Below, in pieces: positions 48,190 to 60,300 of a stretch of DNA of 64,000 bases. The stretch's first letter is position 1; each line of letters begins with the position of its first letter. The DNA comes from Hippophae tibetana (Eukaryota; Streptophyta; Magnoliopsida; Rosales; Elaeagnaceae). The translations under genes and the position numbers were made by a program. The notes under the pieces were generated by a model. That model searched no databases and was not told the origin of the DNA. It saw only the letters and a list, made by a program, of their open reading frames with translations. The stretch spans positions 27,406,001 through 27,470,000 of the forward strand of contig CM072806.1 of assembly GCA_037013495.1 (NCBI GenBank), written 5' to 3'.

Positions 48190-48660
48190 AGAACTATCGT
48201 CTTTTTGGAAAAATCAAAGTAAATACTGATGATGCACTTTTCATTGGTAAGAAAAGAATTAGTATGGGTTGTGTTGATAGATATGCTACGAGTAATCTCT
48301 TGGTATTTTTTTATCTTTGAATAATTTATTTTCACCCTTGGTAGGTCAACTAAAAGCTTTAACTTGGGCTTTGCAAATTACTATATAAAGATAGTGAGAA
48401 TTGATCATTTTTTAGTCTGATTCACAACAAACTATTTGGAGAAATGTTTCATTGATTTTGAATATAAATGGTAATTTTGCACCTGGGAGTGCTATCATAA
48501 AAGATATTTGAAAAAAGTGTAAAGATAAAGAACTTTTCTTTTAAGTTTGAACCCAAGAGCACAATCTAGTGGCTCATGTGGCTCTTAGTTTGACTCCCGT
48601 AAACTTTGAGCTTTTGAACTTTATAGATGAGATTTCTAGTATGCTTAAGAAAGTTTTACT
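48190..48660 (+). pseudogene. RNase H-type domain fossil (RVT_3-like)
   Basis: The plus strand reads VKVNTDDALF near 48,205-48,240 and, after several stops and frame changes, EHNLVAHVALSLTP at about 48,556-48,600. These are the first and last conserved blocks of the plant RNase H-like domain found in LINEs and in stand-alone genes (the NTD and the AH.LA motifs). The rest is broken. It lies tail-to-tail with the KH gene. Confidence 0.65.
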
Positions 48661-48661
48661 T

Positions 48662-49034
48662 TTAGATATAAATGATGAAAATTTTAATTAAAAAAAAGTC
48701 TTTCACATTATAAATTTTATAAGAGAAGGCAATTTTGAGACCAATAATGAGTTTTGATACAACACCCGTTTTTATAAATCCGGACTCCAAAATGAACTGA
48801 GGAAGGATATCAACACCTTTCAACGGGGAAAAAATAACCGCAAGATTAAAGCATCTCATCATCAGATGAAACAAAAGACTCATTTCTCTAGTCACATGAA
48901 TCCGTACAAACTTACAATACCTAGACTTCATCCTCTCAGACATACTGTGTTTAAATGCTATTCAACCTGGAATTAATACAGCAATACAACTAAGTCAAGG
49001 ACAAGTATCATTTGTAAGACAATTTTAAAACAAA
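48662..49034 (-). other. Probable 3'UTR of the KH gene and spacer
   Basis: The stretch directly after the KH stop codon is non-repetitive as far as can be seen. A 93-codon frame exists on the minus strand (48662-48943) but it resembles no known protein and probably is not coding. The poly(A) site cannot be fixed. Confidence 0.35.
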
Positions 49035-52000
49035 TCAACTCTGAGGTGATGCCTTTGCCACTCCACTAGGTTGACCAGTCTGTGATACAGGTGCAGCATC
49101 AAAAGCCCCTCTTGTGCTCCCAGTGGCACTTCCATCAGCAGAAGCAGGAGATTGCATGTAACCAGCACCATATGAGGCACTATATGGAGCCTGACCAAAC
49201 CCCGGTAGACTTACTGGTGGGACACCATAAGGTGGAGCATATCCTGGCTGAGAGGCTGGACCACCATGACTGGATGGAGGACCACGTTGCAGACTGGAAT
49301 CTATCTGGGCAAACCCAGATGATGGTGGCTGAGAATTAGAATAGGTGGGCTGTATGGGAGTGGGCTGACCATAGCCTCCTGGTGTGCTAGGTGACACTGA
49401 AGTCTGCTGCCCATAAATTGGGGGGGTGGTAGAAAGCTTTTGAGCTTGTGGCATCCCATAACCAGTACCATAAGGCTGAGCTGGAGCCTGACTCCCATAA
49501 CCAACTTGGGAAGTTGGAGGCATGCCATGACCAGGCTGGTTAGCTCCTTGAGGTGGATAACTTGCTGGGTTTGGATTAGGCTGTTGACCACCAGTACCAT
49601 ATCCTTGTTGACCCGTGGAAGAAGGTGGAACAGCAGGTGCTTGTGTTGAATCACCTTGCGAATTATAGGAGGAAGTATGTCCCTCTTGTGTAGGGTTGGT
49701 CACATTACCATAGCTTGGTGCAGAATAACCTTGTTGCTGATCATAAGCTGGAGGCTGACCATACCCAGATTGAGAAGCATGATAACCACTATAACCATCT
49801 TGAGAGTAGCCTTGTCCTTGCTGATATCCAGAAGCTGGTGGCTGATTATAACCGTAACCTGCATTATCCACAGGAGTTGCAGAACTACCAGGTGTCTGCT
49901 GTTGGTGAGGAGGTGGTTGTTGGCCATAGTAGTCATAACCACCACCCTGTGGTGTCTGCTGAGGTGGTACAGTTGAGTTGTCCCAATTGGATGAATATCC
50001 ACCAGATTGTTGAGTGTAGCCAGAATAAGTCTGAGGTATACTATACTGGGAAGATGAACCCGGATATGCTCCAGGCTGCCCATATCCATATCCAGATTGT
50101 GGCATTGGGGTCCAGCTTGAAGGAGGTCGTGCTTGATAACCTTGTTGCGTATATCCTCCAGCCATTGATGAATTCCTCAGACGATTCTGCAAGACAATGG
50201 TTTTCACAATAACTAGAGCAAACTTTCTACAATGCCACAACATGCAGGTGTATAGAGAAAAAAAATGCACAAAACCACAAATGATATCAAATAATTAAAA
50301 TGAAATAGAAACACATTACATCACATTTTATCCATACATTGATTAATGGACTTCACACTGTATTTTAAGGGGTATAAATGCCTACATACCGTTCTTGTTG
50401 TTGACTAAATGGAGTTACTCCAGCAGAAGCCCATCCTCTCCCTACTTGAAGTGAATGGGTCCAAAATATATATACATATATACTATACAAACTTTTAAAT
50501 TAAAAGAAAATACTGACAGAAACTACAGTTGCCAACATATTCGAATTGAAGTTCAGAGTTCCAATCACATCCCAAGTCCAAAGTTCCAACTAATGCATCA
50601 TAACGAGTTTATACTGAGCAAATGCTAAATGTGTCACATAATGTTAGTGATACTACATTGATCCTTAATACTACCCCTTCAAAAGATAAACTATCTCATC
50701 ACATTTGAAAAGAAGTGAGAATAAAAAAGAGAGATACATGCACAACTAAACTACCACATAGATTGAAAATACTTCCTTTCTGAGTTCTATAAGAGCTACT
50801 ACCTACAGCTAAAATATAAAGATACATAGTGTCTTGTTTTAGGAATACATACAGGCAAAGTGGTCCCCATTGATACTTTCATTAAGCAATAAAAAAGACA
50901 AATGAACAAAATAGTTAAACTCTATATGCTTCAATTTATAAGAACAAAGATAAGATGGGTGCATGCAATAGGCAAATATGCTATACAATATTCTCCTTTA
51001 TTATATCGGGTTGAATGATAAATAATTGGCAGAATCACAAGAATGTAAGTACGGAATATAAATGAGATTAGAAAATCAATGAATCATTTGTTCACTATAA
51101 CCATAATAGGAAGAGAGAAATCAATCTGACAATAAGGACCCTTCAACTAGCTCTAGAAGTGACAATAACGATTATAAATATATACATATATATACATACA
51201 TGAAATATAGAACAATATAGAACATGTACAACCATCAGAATGGTTGCAGTAATAAAGAACTAAGAACAACTAATAAAATAGAGAAAAATACCGGAAGGGT
51301 CCTTACTTATTGCAAAAATGACAGTTAAGCCCAATACTTATTTTTTGTGACACTTTAATCCAATTATTATTAAAATATGAGCCAAGGTTTAGTTAAAGTT
51401 TAACGTGAAATAAAAAATAAAAAAAATGATAACACAATATAACAACAGAGGTGGCTACAATTTTCTGAAATATAATAACCTAAAATTCCTGTCAATAAAT
51501 TGCTTGTGGCTTCTCTCTATAACATTATCATTTTATACCAGAAATGAGATTAAGAACCATACCAGAGTAACACTGAAGGAACATCAACACAAAAAATTCC
51601 TTGTTGTGTCAGAAATGATCCATTATAAGCTAGAGAAAAATATCGCCAGGATCCCTTATTGCAAAAATGACACTTAGGTCCTGTACTTATTTTTTGTCGC
51701 ACTTTAATCCTACTTATTAAGATATGAGTGATGGCTTAGTTTAAATTTGTGAAATAAAAAATAAATGAAGGAAACACAATACAACAGAGATGGCTACAAT
51801 TTTCTGAAAGTTATCACTCACTATATATTAACCTAAATTCCTGTCAATAAAGCTTGCAGCTTCTCTCCATAACATCATCATTTTATACCAGAAATGGGAT
51901 TAAGCACTATACCAGAGTTATAGTGAGGAAACATCAACACAAATCATTCCTTATTGGTGTCACAAATGATCCAAAACAAAATAACCCTATGTTTCCCCAG

Positions 52001-55000
52001 TGAAAGTATTGGCCATATGATACAAATAAATCAGGCAGATTTGATGGTTGAAAACTCCATAATCCCAAGTCAGTCGCAGATTGTGGACTCATACACAATT
52101 AGAATACCAAACTTTCAGATGACATTAATACCCCATATCTTAAAATTTCAAAACACCACATAACCCAAGTAAAGGACCTGTCAAAAACTTCATGCCAATA
52201 AACTAACATCGCACTAAGAGCTATCTACATAAAAACAATCACTCTTTAAATATCGAGCAGTTCAATCTGCTAAAGCTCACCCTTTAAAAAAACCAAAATT
52301 ATATATCCCATCATCTGCATTAACTGAATGCAAAAATAAGATAATTGATTCAAAATATTTAAGAATTCCATGCAAAAGACCACTGAAGCATCAAAAAATC
52401 TGAATACAATGTTAGAACCTAGCAATATATATATATATATGATAAATGTTTATTGTTAAATTACCAAGCTACCCAGTTCCTAATGTGAAATAACAAACCA
52501 GCTGCTGGTCCAGTGCACAATGAAGTAACATTCACACATGCAAAACCGCTTCAGGCCCAGAGAGACTTGAAATAAATTGTCAACCAGATAAGCACTACAT
52601 CAGGATTAGCAGCTATGGGTACTTTTTGAAACTTAGAAAGCTAGAAGGCCAAAAATGAAACAACAAAGTAGATAATAGATATAAAGAATTTTTAATGCCT
52701 TTTCGGGCTATTGCACCCTTATAAAGAAACTGATCACAAGCGATAGTTAAGTTGAATAATATATATTTTTCAAAACAGTCTAGACTAAATACACATGTAG
52801 ATAGTCGGAGAGAAGGAAAGACCAAGGAATAGGGGTGTCCATAAACCGGACCGGACCGGATTAAACCGTAAAATCGGACCGGACCGGACCGGACCAAACC
52901 GAACGGTTTTACTAATCAAACGATCCGGTCCGGTTTGTATTAATTTTAAACCGTTCAAACCGGACCGGACCGGTTTAATAATATATTAAATTTTTTACAT
53001 TATTCTTCATTAAATTATAAAAAAATCGAACCAAACCGAGAATAAAACCGGACCGAACGGTTTTATAAGTCAAACGGTCCGGTCCGGTTTTTATTTCTTA
53101 AAACCGTTTCAAACGGTCCGGTCCGGTGCGAGTAATATGAACGGTCCGGTCCGGTTAATTTTTTTTTAGGGAAAATCGGACCGGACCGGACCATGGACAC
53201 CCCTACCAAGGAATACTACACATAGTCTAAAAGGTAGTGATTATAATACAAATAAATTCATTTTTAAAAATTAACATCAAAACCATTGATTTAATATGAC
53301 ATGAAGGTAGCAAAAACTTCCAAGTATATAAAATGAAAAAAGAAAAAGAAACATTAGTAATTGAAAGAAGAGAGAGAAAGAAGTAAATGGCTTCAAAATG
53401 TGGAGATTAACTGAGATAATAAAATAGAGTAAGCAAATAATCTTGACAAGAACTTGATTTTAATCAAGATCTAGAATTGTAAAAATAAAATGAAAAAAGT
53501 ACACTTATCACTTTAATTTCACAAATTGAACACATTGATCACATTTCTTTAAATTGTTGCACTTTAGTCATTTTAGGCCAATTTTGTACATTTTAATCAC
53601 TTTATTTTTAACTTTCCTCAAATTTTTAAGACATTTTCTTCAAACACCTACTAGTAAGATTTAATTTGATCATACTTAAGTTCTCCCAAAAAAATGACAA
53701 TAAAACCAAAATAGACATGAAATGACTGAAGTGTCCAAAAATGTAGTAAGGTAACTAAAATGCACCAACTTTAAAAAAGGTGACTAAGTGTCCAATCTGT
53801 GAAAATAAAGTGACCCAAAGGTCATACTACCCAAATATAATTAACTAATAACTATGGTCCAATCTAAAATAAAAATTAGCTTCTAAGGAGTAAGGCCAAG
53901 AAAATATATGAAGACAGCTCTTAAACAAAATTAAAGCTTTCTTCCCTGCAATAAAAGGTAGCAATTCCAGTGCAATAATATCTTAATAAGAAACATACTC
54001 TGGAGTTAACAGAGGAGAACAATAGAGGAAATGACAACGATTAAGACTACAGATATCCATATAAACAGAGATCAAATGAAATATTTTAACAAACCGCAAA
54101 AGTAAAATAACCAAGATAACTCAAATGAATAAGCATTCAAATAATAAAAAAATAAAATAAAAATATAAATCTAACAAATTCCAGCTTGAATATACATCAG
54201 CACAAATACAGAAGAATATGAGTAATAATACCTGAATGCCAATTTTACATTTCAACAATAAACTCATGGAATTTTTTTGAATTTAAAAAAAAAATAAACA
54301 ATAATCTAATCTTGGGCTCTAGCTACTTCTACATCATCAGAAAATTCCAAGAATTTAAGCAGACTATAATAGAAGCAGCAAGAGCACCAAGTTCACATGA
54401 TAAAACAAAGAGACATACCTCATTAATAACTTCATTAACCAGTTGTTTTGCAGTTTCAATTTGTTCACTAGTCCCATCTATTTGTAAGGTCCTCTCAGTT
54501 GATGTATCACCAGGGGGGAGATGCAAAGGAATCACCTTAATATAGTATAATTATAATTACAAATATACACCATTTGAAACGAGTTGGACGATAAATCATA
54601 TATGCATAAAAATTAAATGAATGATGCAGAAATTCCAATGGTAAATCAAAGTCAAACAATACAAAAGAAGACAACATTTAAGTTTCAAACTAAATTCAGA
54701 GCATACCTGGATGCGAGCAGTCAAACAATACAAAAGAAGACAACATGTAAGTTTCAAACTAAATTCAGAACATACCTGGATGCGAGCTCCAGACCTAGCT
54801 TGCATGTTTTTAATTGTCTCTCCTCCTTTGCCAATGACAAGACCAACCTGAAATTAAACAAATTACAAAGGCAATTCCAGAAGAACTCAAACTAACAATA
54901 ACTCATTAAATAGAATCCTTCCTGCACCTTGTTGTTCGGAATTTTCGACACATATGGCTCGGATCCAGCCTGTCCACCTACCCTTCTAGAAACCATGGAT

Positions 55001-57413
55001 TGACCTCCTGCTCCTGCTTCAGCCTGCTTAAAATGGCATCATATAAACCTTGAAAAGGTATTTTTTCCATATTCATAAGCAATTCAAACTCATTTGGAAA
55101 AAACACCAGAGCCAGAATATCAAAACATAATTCACACTTTTGGCAATTACTGGAGTACATCGAATAAAGCAAAGATATCTCAGAAGAAATAGCATAGGTT
55201 CCACATTATTCATTATCACACTCTAGGTCTTAATATAAGGTGCAGAAAAAGAAGCAATACCCCTGCAAGAACTTCAGTTATCAACTGCTCAGCTTTGGCA
55301 ATTTGCTCCGAGGTTCCCATGAGCTCAACCATCCTAGATACAGAATTGGGATCCACGTCCATATCCCTGGTCACTTGAATCTTGGCTCCAGATTGAAGTT
55401 GAAGATACTTGATAGTCTCCCCACCTTTACCGATAATTACACCAACCCTACCATTCGGAATTTCAATTTTTTTGTTCGTGCTCTGGTAACCATAAGACAC
55501 CGGTATTGAAGAAGGAACTGAATTGGGTATGCCAGATTTCACATCTGTATAGTCTACAACGAGTCAGCATAACACTCCTTGAACTCAAAATAAAAAATAA
55601 AAAAAATAAATTCTCAGACAACACACACTAAATAGCCCGTGATCATTACATACGGTATCAAAGACCTGGATATGAAAAAGGAGTAAGAACTAGAACTTCA
55701 AAGATCTCACAAGTTATGAATATGAGACAATAGAACGGAATAACAATATCATACACTTTTAAGTGGCGTTTGGTTCACAGAATGGAATGGAAAGGAAACA
55801 GTTTTGTTTGATTGGACCACTAGAATCAAAGAAGGAATCATTATTACAATGTTTGGTTTACAACTAGAATGGAATGAAAAACACTGTATATTACTTTAAT
55901 ACCCCTATAATATTCGATAAAATTTAAATAATATCATTTAATTATTATTTTTTCGTCAGACAAAATACATTATTAAAATCATTATTTTTCTAAATAATTA
56001 TTACTTAAAAATAAAATATATTATTAAAATTATTATTTTTCTAAATAGGGTTTTGAGGTTTGAGATTTAGGATTTAGGATATAGGGAGTTTGAGATTTAG
56101 GATTTAGGATATAGGGAGTTGGGGTTTAAGGTTTTGGGATTTGGGATTATATTTGTGAATTAAGGTTTAGGGTTAAAATTATTATTTTTCTAAATAAGGT
56201 TTAGGGTTTTGGGATTTAGGGTTATATTTATGGATTAAGATTTAGGGTTAAAATTATTATTTTTCTAAATAGAATTTTAGGATTTGGGATTTGAGATTTG
56301 GGGTTTAAAATTTAGGGTTATATTTGTAGGTTAAGATTTAGGGTTAAAATTATTATTTTTATAAATAGAGTTTTAGGTTTTGAGATTTGGGGTTATATTT
56401 GTGGGTTAAGATTTAGAGTTAAAATTATTATTTTTCTAAATAGGGTTTAAGGTTTAGGGTTTTGAGATTTAGGGTTTTGAGATTTGGGATTTAGGGTTAA
56501 AATTATTTTTTTTAAATAGGATTTAAGGTTTTGGGGTTTAGAGTTTATGGTTATATTTGTGGTTAAAATTATTATTTTTCTAAATAGGTTTTTGTGTTTT
56601 GGGTTTTGGAGTTTAGGGTTTGGGATTTAAGGTTATACTTATGGGGTTAAGGTTTAAGATTAAAATTATTATTTTTCTATATAAGGTTTTGGATTTTGGG
56701 ATTTGGAGTATTTTAATAATCAGGATTTAGAATTTTGAGATTTAGGATTTAAAGTTATATTTATAGTTGGTATAAAATTGGAAAAAAAATTAAGTTGAAA
56801 ATAGAATCATGATTACTTGGAGAAGGAATTATGATTCCTTCTTTTTTAGAAATCAATTCCTTTTTATTACCACTTTTCAGCTCAATCAAACATAAAACTG
56901 GAAGGAATTAATTCTGATACCATTCTATTCCAATCAACCAAAATGAACTTAGTAATCATTTCAATCCCGTTTAAGACATGTAAATGCAAGTAAATCCAGA
57001 AAATAATAGAGAACATAATGAGTATGAAAATAAAGACTAAAATAACAAAGATGTATAACAAATATATGACAAAGAGAGGGAGACATCGAACCACTTGGGA
57101 CAGAGCTAAAACCCTTATCATTGACGTCAAAACCACCACCGTTCTCAAACCGAGGCCGTTTGGCGTCGAAAGCACCACCGCCAACGATACCAGCACTGGC
57201 GTTGTTGTACAAGCGAGCGGCGATCTCCTGAGCACGTTGCTTGGCTAACTCGATCCCGTCTGCCGGCGAAGGCACGCTGCTGTAGGAAGCAGGCACCGAA
57301 TCCGGGGAAGAGAAGCCGGTAGCCCTGCGAGCAGGCGGCGTCGTTTGGTCATCGTATTTCCGTTTGTTGCCGCCAGGGTCGGTAGCTGATGAAAAGTGAG
57401 CTTGATCGGCCAT
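49035..57413 (-). CDS. KH-domain RNA-binding protein, FUBP/KSRP-like (six exons)
   Basis: Six exons with GT/AG borders join in frame: 57092-57413, 55261-55544, 54928-55023, 54776-54847, 54419-54535 and 49035-50186; the last ends in TGA at 49037-49035. The product is 680 residues. Residues 1-107 are charged and carry KRKYDDQ and AKRPRFE, which look like nuclear-import signals. KH1 spans about 132-199 with its GKGG loop at 146-149. KH2 spans about 225-293 with GKGG at 240-243. From about residue 305 the chain is a low-complexity tail rich in Gln, Gly, Tyr, Pro and Ser with repeated GYGQ- and SGY-type units, likely disordered. The layout resembles plant proteins related to far-upstream-element-binding proteins; binding of single-stranded RNA or DNA by KH domains is family knowledge, and the target here is unknown. 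The frame is intact. Its largest introns (1.5 and 4.2 kb) are loaded with small elements. Confidence 0.9.
51281..51972. repeat. Direct tandem duplication, period about 352 bp, in KH intron 5
   Basis: Copy 1 (51281-51632) and copy 2 (51633-51972) both start GAGAAAAATA and share, in order, TTATTGCAAAAATGACA, ACTTATTTTTTGT, GTGGCTACAATTTTCTGAAA-like and TTTTATACCAGAAATG blocks. Several small indels separate them, so this duplication is older than the 69-bp one in the same gene. Confidence 0.85.
52830..53205. mobile_element. hAT-type MITE in KH intron 5
   Basis: The element is 376 bp. Its ends are perfect 13-bp inverted repeats, TAGGGGTGTCCAT and ATGGACACCCCTA. It is flanked by a perfect 8-bp target duplication, CCAAGGAA, at 52822-52829 and 53206-53213; 8-bp duplications are the mark of hAT transposition. 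The interior has no coding capacity and is built of runs of CCGGACCGG and CGGTCCGG around AT-rich cores, so it can fold extensively on itself. It is GC- and CpG-rich against a very AT-rich intron. Confidence 0.93.
53493..53834. mobile_element. Foldback MITE-like inverted repeat in KH intron 5
   Basis: The left arm (about 53493-53580) and the reverse complement of the right arm (about 53745-53834) share blocks such as CACTTTA, TTTCACA, ATTG(A/G)ACAC, TTTAAA and TTTTAGT in the same order, at roughly two-thirds identity over about 85 bp. There is no coding potential. Superfamily and target duplication were not resolved. Confidence 0.6.
54651..54788. repeat. 69-bp tandem duplication copying the KH exon-4 donor
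   Basis: 54651-54719 and 54720-54788 are direct copies with few differences. The unit includes the last 13 bases of KH exon 4 (GCTCGCATCCAG and neighbours) and the start of intron 4. The donor GTATG therefore appears twice: at 54775 (used in the annotated model) and at 54706. The 69 bases between the donors are 23 codons without a stop in the KH frame. Confidence 0.95.
55762..56948. mobile_element. Putative PIF/Harbinger-like element enclosing a telomere-like minisatellite, KH intron 1
   Basis: The left end (AGTGGCGTTTGGTT, then GGAATGG) and the reverse complement of the right end (GTTCATTTTGGTT, then GGAAT, GAATGG) are related, and TTA lies outside both ends (55759-55761 and 56949-56951). 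TTA target duplications fit PIF/Harbinger, but the terminal repeats are imperfect and no transposase is present. The interior, about 55,930-56,720, is a minisatellite (separate entry). Confidence 0.45.
56021..56720. repeat. Degenerate TTTAGGG-like minisatellite
   Basis: The block AAAATTATTATTTTTCTAAATA recurs about eight times with variants at spacings of roughly 70-150 bp. Between the blocks are runs of TTTAGGG, TTTAGGA, TTTGGGAT and similar heptamers. The heptamers resemble the plant telomere repeat but are degenerate and interrupted, so this is a local expansion and not a relic telomere array. Confidence 0.75.
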
Positions 57414-57480
57414 GATTACTAGTTAGAAGAAACCGAAACCCTACTAGTTAGAGAAATAGCGACTATGACGTCTCTGGAAA
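57414..57480 (-). promoter_or_regulatory. 5' leader of the KH gene with an inverted telo-box
   Basis: Just upstream of the ATG, the plus strand reads AAACCCTA at 57436-57443 (TAGGGTTT on the gene strand). It lies between two copies of the 9-mer ACTAGTTAG at 57418-57426 and 57443-57451. Beyond about 57,500 the sequence becomes almost pure A/T with no clear TATA box, so the transcription start is not placed. Confidence 0.4.
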
Positions 57481-57489
57481 ACTTTGATA

Positions 57490-60300
57490 GCGGATGTGGG
57501 TAGGGCTATTTGATTTTTTTCTTTTTTCCATTTAACAAATTTGCTCCTTATTCGAGAGTCGTTTTTATTGTAATAACACTTTATTTAAGGCACATGGCTT
57601 GCGATTCGCCGTTTTTTTATTTTAAGTTATAAATTTAAATTATATAAATATATAATTTTTAAAAAAAATACACACATGTATTTTATTTATATTATTTTAA
57701 TTTTTTATTATTTTTATTAGGAGAATGAAATAACATAAGTAAATAATTAAAATTTAAAATTTTTATTTTTTATTTTTATTAATTTTATAATTATTATTTT
57801 TTACTAAAAGTAATTTATAAAATTCATATTTCTTAAAAAATTATTAAAAAATTAAAAAAATAATAATCTATCCTTATTGTCATTTTTTAAAATAAAATAA
57901 ATAAATTATTATAAAATATAATAAAATGACTAAATAGTTACTTATATATCATGCCCTTATTTTATACTATATTTTATAGTAATAAACTTTTATTTTTATC
58001 TCGACAAATTATGTTATTTTTAAGTATGTACTTTATTTCTACGTATTTTAGATATATATTTAAAATTCTATAATTTATAAAATATGGTTTTTAATTTTAT
58101 ATTTTTTAATTCAAGGTATACATTTAAGATTCTTTAAAACTTTTAAAAAAATTATTTAAATTTAAATAATATTTTTTCTGCTAATAATAAATTTATAATT
58201 TTAAAAAAAATATAAAAGGTCAAAAAAATCAAAATCAAAATCAAAAATTTTAAAATTAAAAAAATTGAAGGAAAAACATTATAAACATATTCAATTTATA
58301 ATAAAATGAAAAATATATATTTTTTGTATTTTTTTTAATTTTTAATTTGTTTGCATTTTTTCATAATTTTATTTTTTAAAAACTTTGCATTTAAAAAAAT
58401 TAAGAATTGTTTCATTTCAAATCTAAGTTGCTTTTATTTTTTACTTTTTTTATTTTAAAATTCTAGTTTTCAATATTCATTTAAAAAATGTAACTTTTTA
58501 TATTTTATTTTTTAAAATTTTGAATTTATCCTTATAAAAAGATAATTTGAATTAATTGAATTTTTTTAAAGAATTAGAAGAACATAGATATATACATTAC
58601 AAATATAAAGGATTAAATAGTATATTGTGATAAATTATAGAACTATTAATGTATATCTTAAAATATAGATAAATAAAAGTAAATTTCAAGAATTATATGA
58701 CTTAAAAAAATCTCAACCTTAAACTTTTCATATGTTTTAATTGTATTATAATTTATTAATTTTAACTTTTTATTTTTTATTTTATTACATTTTATACCAA
58801 AACTTATGTTATCAACTTGTGTTTCCAAATTGTAATACAGTACACCATATTCTCTTTATGAGATGCGAAAACGAAAGATTAAAAGTATAATTTTACTATC
58901 TAACTTGTATAATATTATTTCAACAAATTAGTATCAAAGATTATGATACCTTGAATATCAAGAATTTGAATTCCATATGTGAATTAGAAGTGTGTATTCA
59001 ATTAAAATTTTAATAATTATGTTTTTATTATAAAAAATTTAAAATTTAATAAATTTTTATTGACATTTAAAGATTGATTAAAGTTAAAAGTGTGTTATCC
59101 CATTACATCATATGTTTTATTTAATATTTCTCTTCACTCATCTTATTTAAGTCTCACCACATCTTATTCCAACACATAAATTATATTTGTGCCTCATTCT
59201 AAATATAATTTCTTGTCATTATCGTTGAAAAATCAAATAAATACAATAGTTTAAACTTATCTCAATTTGAATTCAAAATAAACAATTTATAAAAAAAATG
59301 AATTTAATAAAAAAGTATTAATGTCTTAAATATACATTTATGTAATCTCATAATATATTAAATAATTTATATATTATTTATTTAATATTTAAATTAATAT
59401 AAATATTCTATATATTAATTAATAAGTATAAGTTATTTACAATATTTTCATTAACCCAAGTCTATTTATATGTCATTTCTACCTCAAAATGTATGCATAA
59501 GTAAATGTTTAAACTTTTCAAATCCTATCTGATCTAAGCCCATTATAAAAAAACTGACTTAAACATCGAAGTGGATATAATACCCTAGAATATTGTTTCT
59601 TCTAATGTGTTAGCTAGTGACTTGCAATGTTAGAGTATTTGAAATTCAACAGAACCTTTGTCAAATTCTTTTGAAATAAATCGAGATGAATGAATTTTTT
59701 ATCATAAAATTAAATTTTCTACCCTCCCCTTCCCTAACTAATGACTTGCAATATTAACATTGCAAGAATGTAATAAACACAAAAATAGGCTTAAACACAT
59801 ATTATAGAATTATATTTATTTTTTCATTATTTTTTGTATTTTTTTTTATTTGTCTTATTTAGGTTCCTTTGGAATAAATGATATATCACTTTTTATACCA
59901 TCATAACACATTAAAAAATAAATTTGACAAAAGTAGATTGATTCTTAAAATTAATAGGTTGCATTATAGTTAATATGACATCTCATCTCACTTTACACCT
60001 CTAACTATAATTAAATTTTAATAGATTTTTGTAGATTTGTTTTATATACATTCATGAATTTTATGGTATCAAAAAGATAAACACAATATTAGAAAGATAT
60101 AAAAAAAATTAAAATCTTTAAAATCCATAAAATTCTATAGTTGACAAGAAGTGGTAAAGATTTTATCAGATATATTTTTAACTCAAAACTTCATCATAAT
60201 CCTAAAAATCCATGAGTTTTAAAGTTCTATATAAAATCTTAACTAAAGTCGAAGATTCTTATAGGTAGAAATAATTACACAAGGTTAATTGCTCTTTCAA
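57490..60300. other. Extremely AT-rich intergenic DNA
   Basis: Long poly-A, poly-T and TATTTTA runs upstream of the KH gene; no reading frame over 60 codons and no element recognised. Two weakly inverted blocks at about 59,990-60,150 may be an old MITE but could not be defined. Confidence 0.4.

Noticed and set aside
49082-50212. Several long frames on the plus strand and in other minus frames over KH exon 6
   Set aside because: They are shadows of the low-complexity KH tail, which is in frame with the upstream exons through a canonical acceptor at 50,187.
54978-55172. A 64-codon minus-strand frame overlapping KH exon 3
   Set aside because: It is out of the KH frame; the exon 2-3 join through GT/AG at 55,260 and 55,024 gives the correct phase.
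55252-55270. A non-canonical GC donor at the end of KH exon 2
   Set aside because: On recounting, four G residues are present and the exon ends GCA GGG before a normal GTATTG donor in phase 0, so no GC-AG intron is needed.
56040-56720. A relic telomere or chromosome-end fusion
   Set aside because: The TTTAGGG-like words are degenerate, interrupted by a fixed AT-rich block and enclosed by element-like ends within a gene intron.
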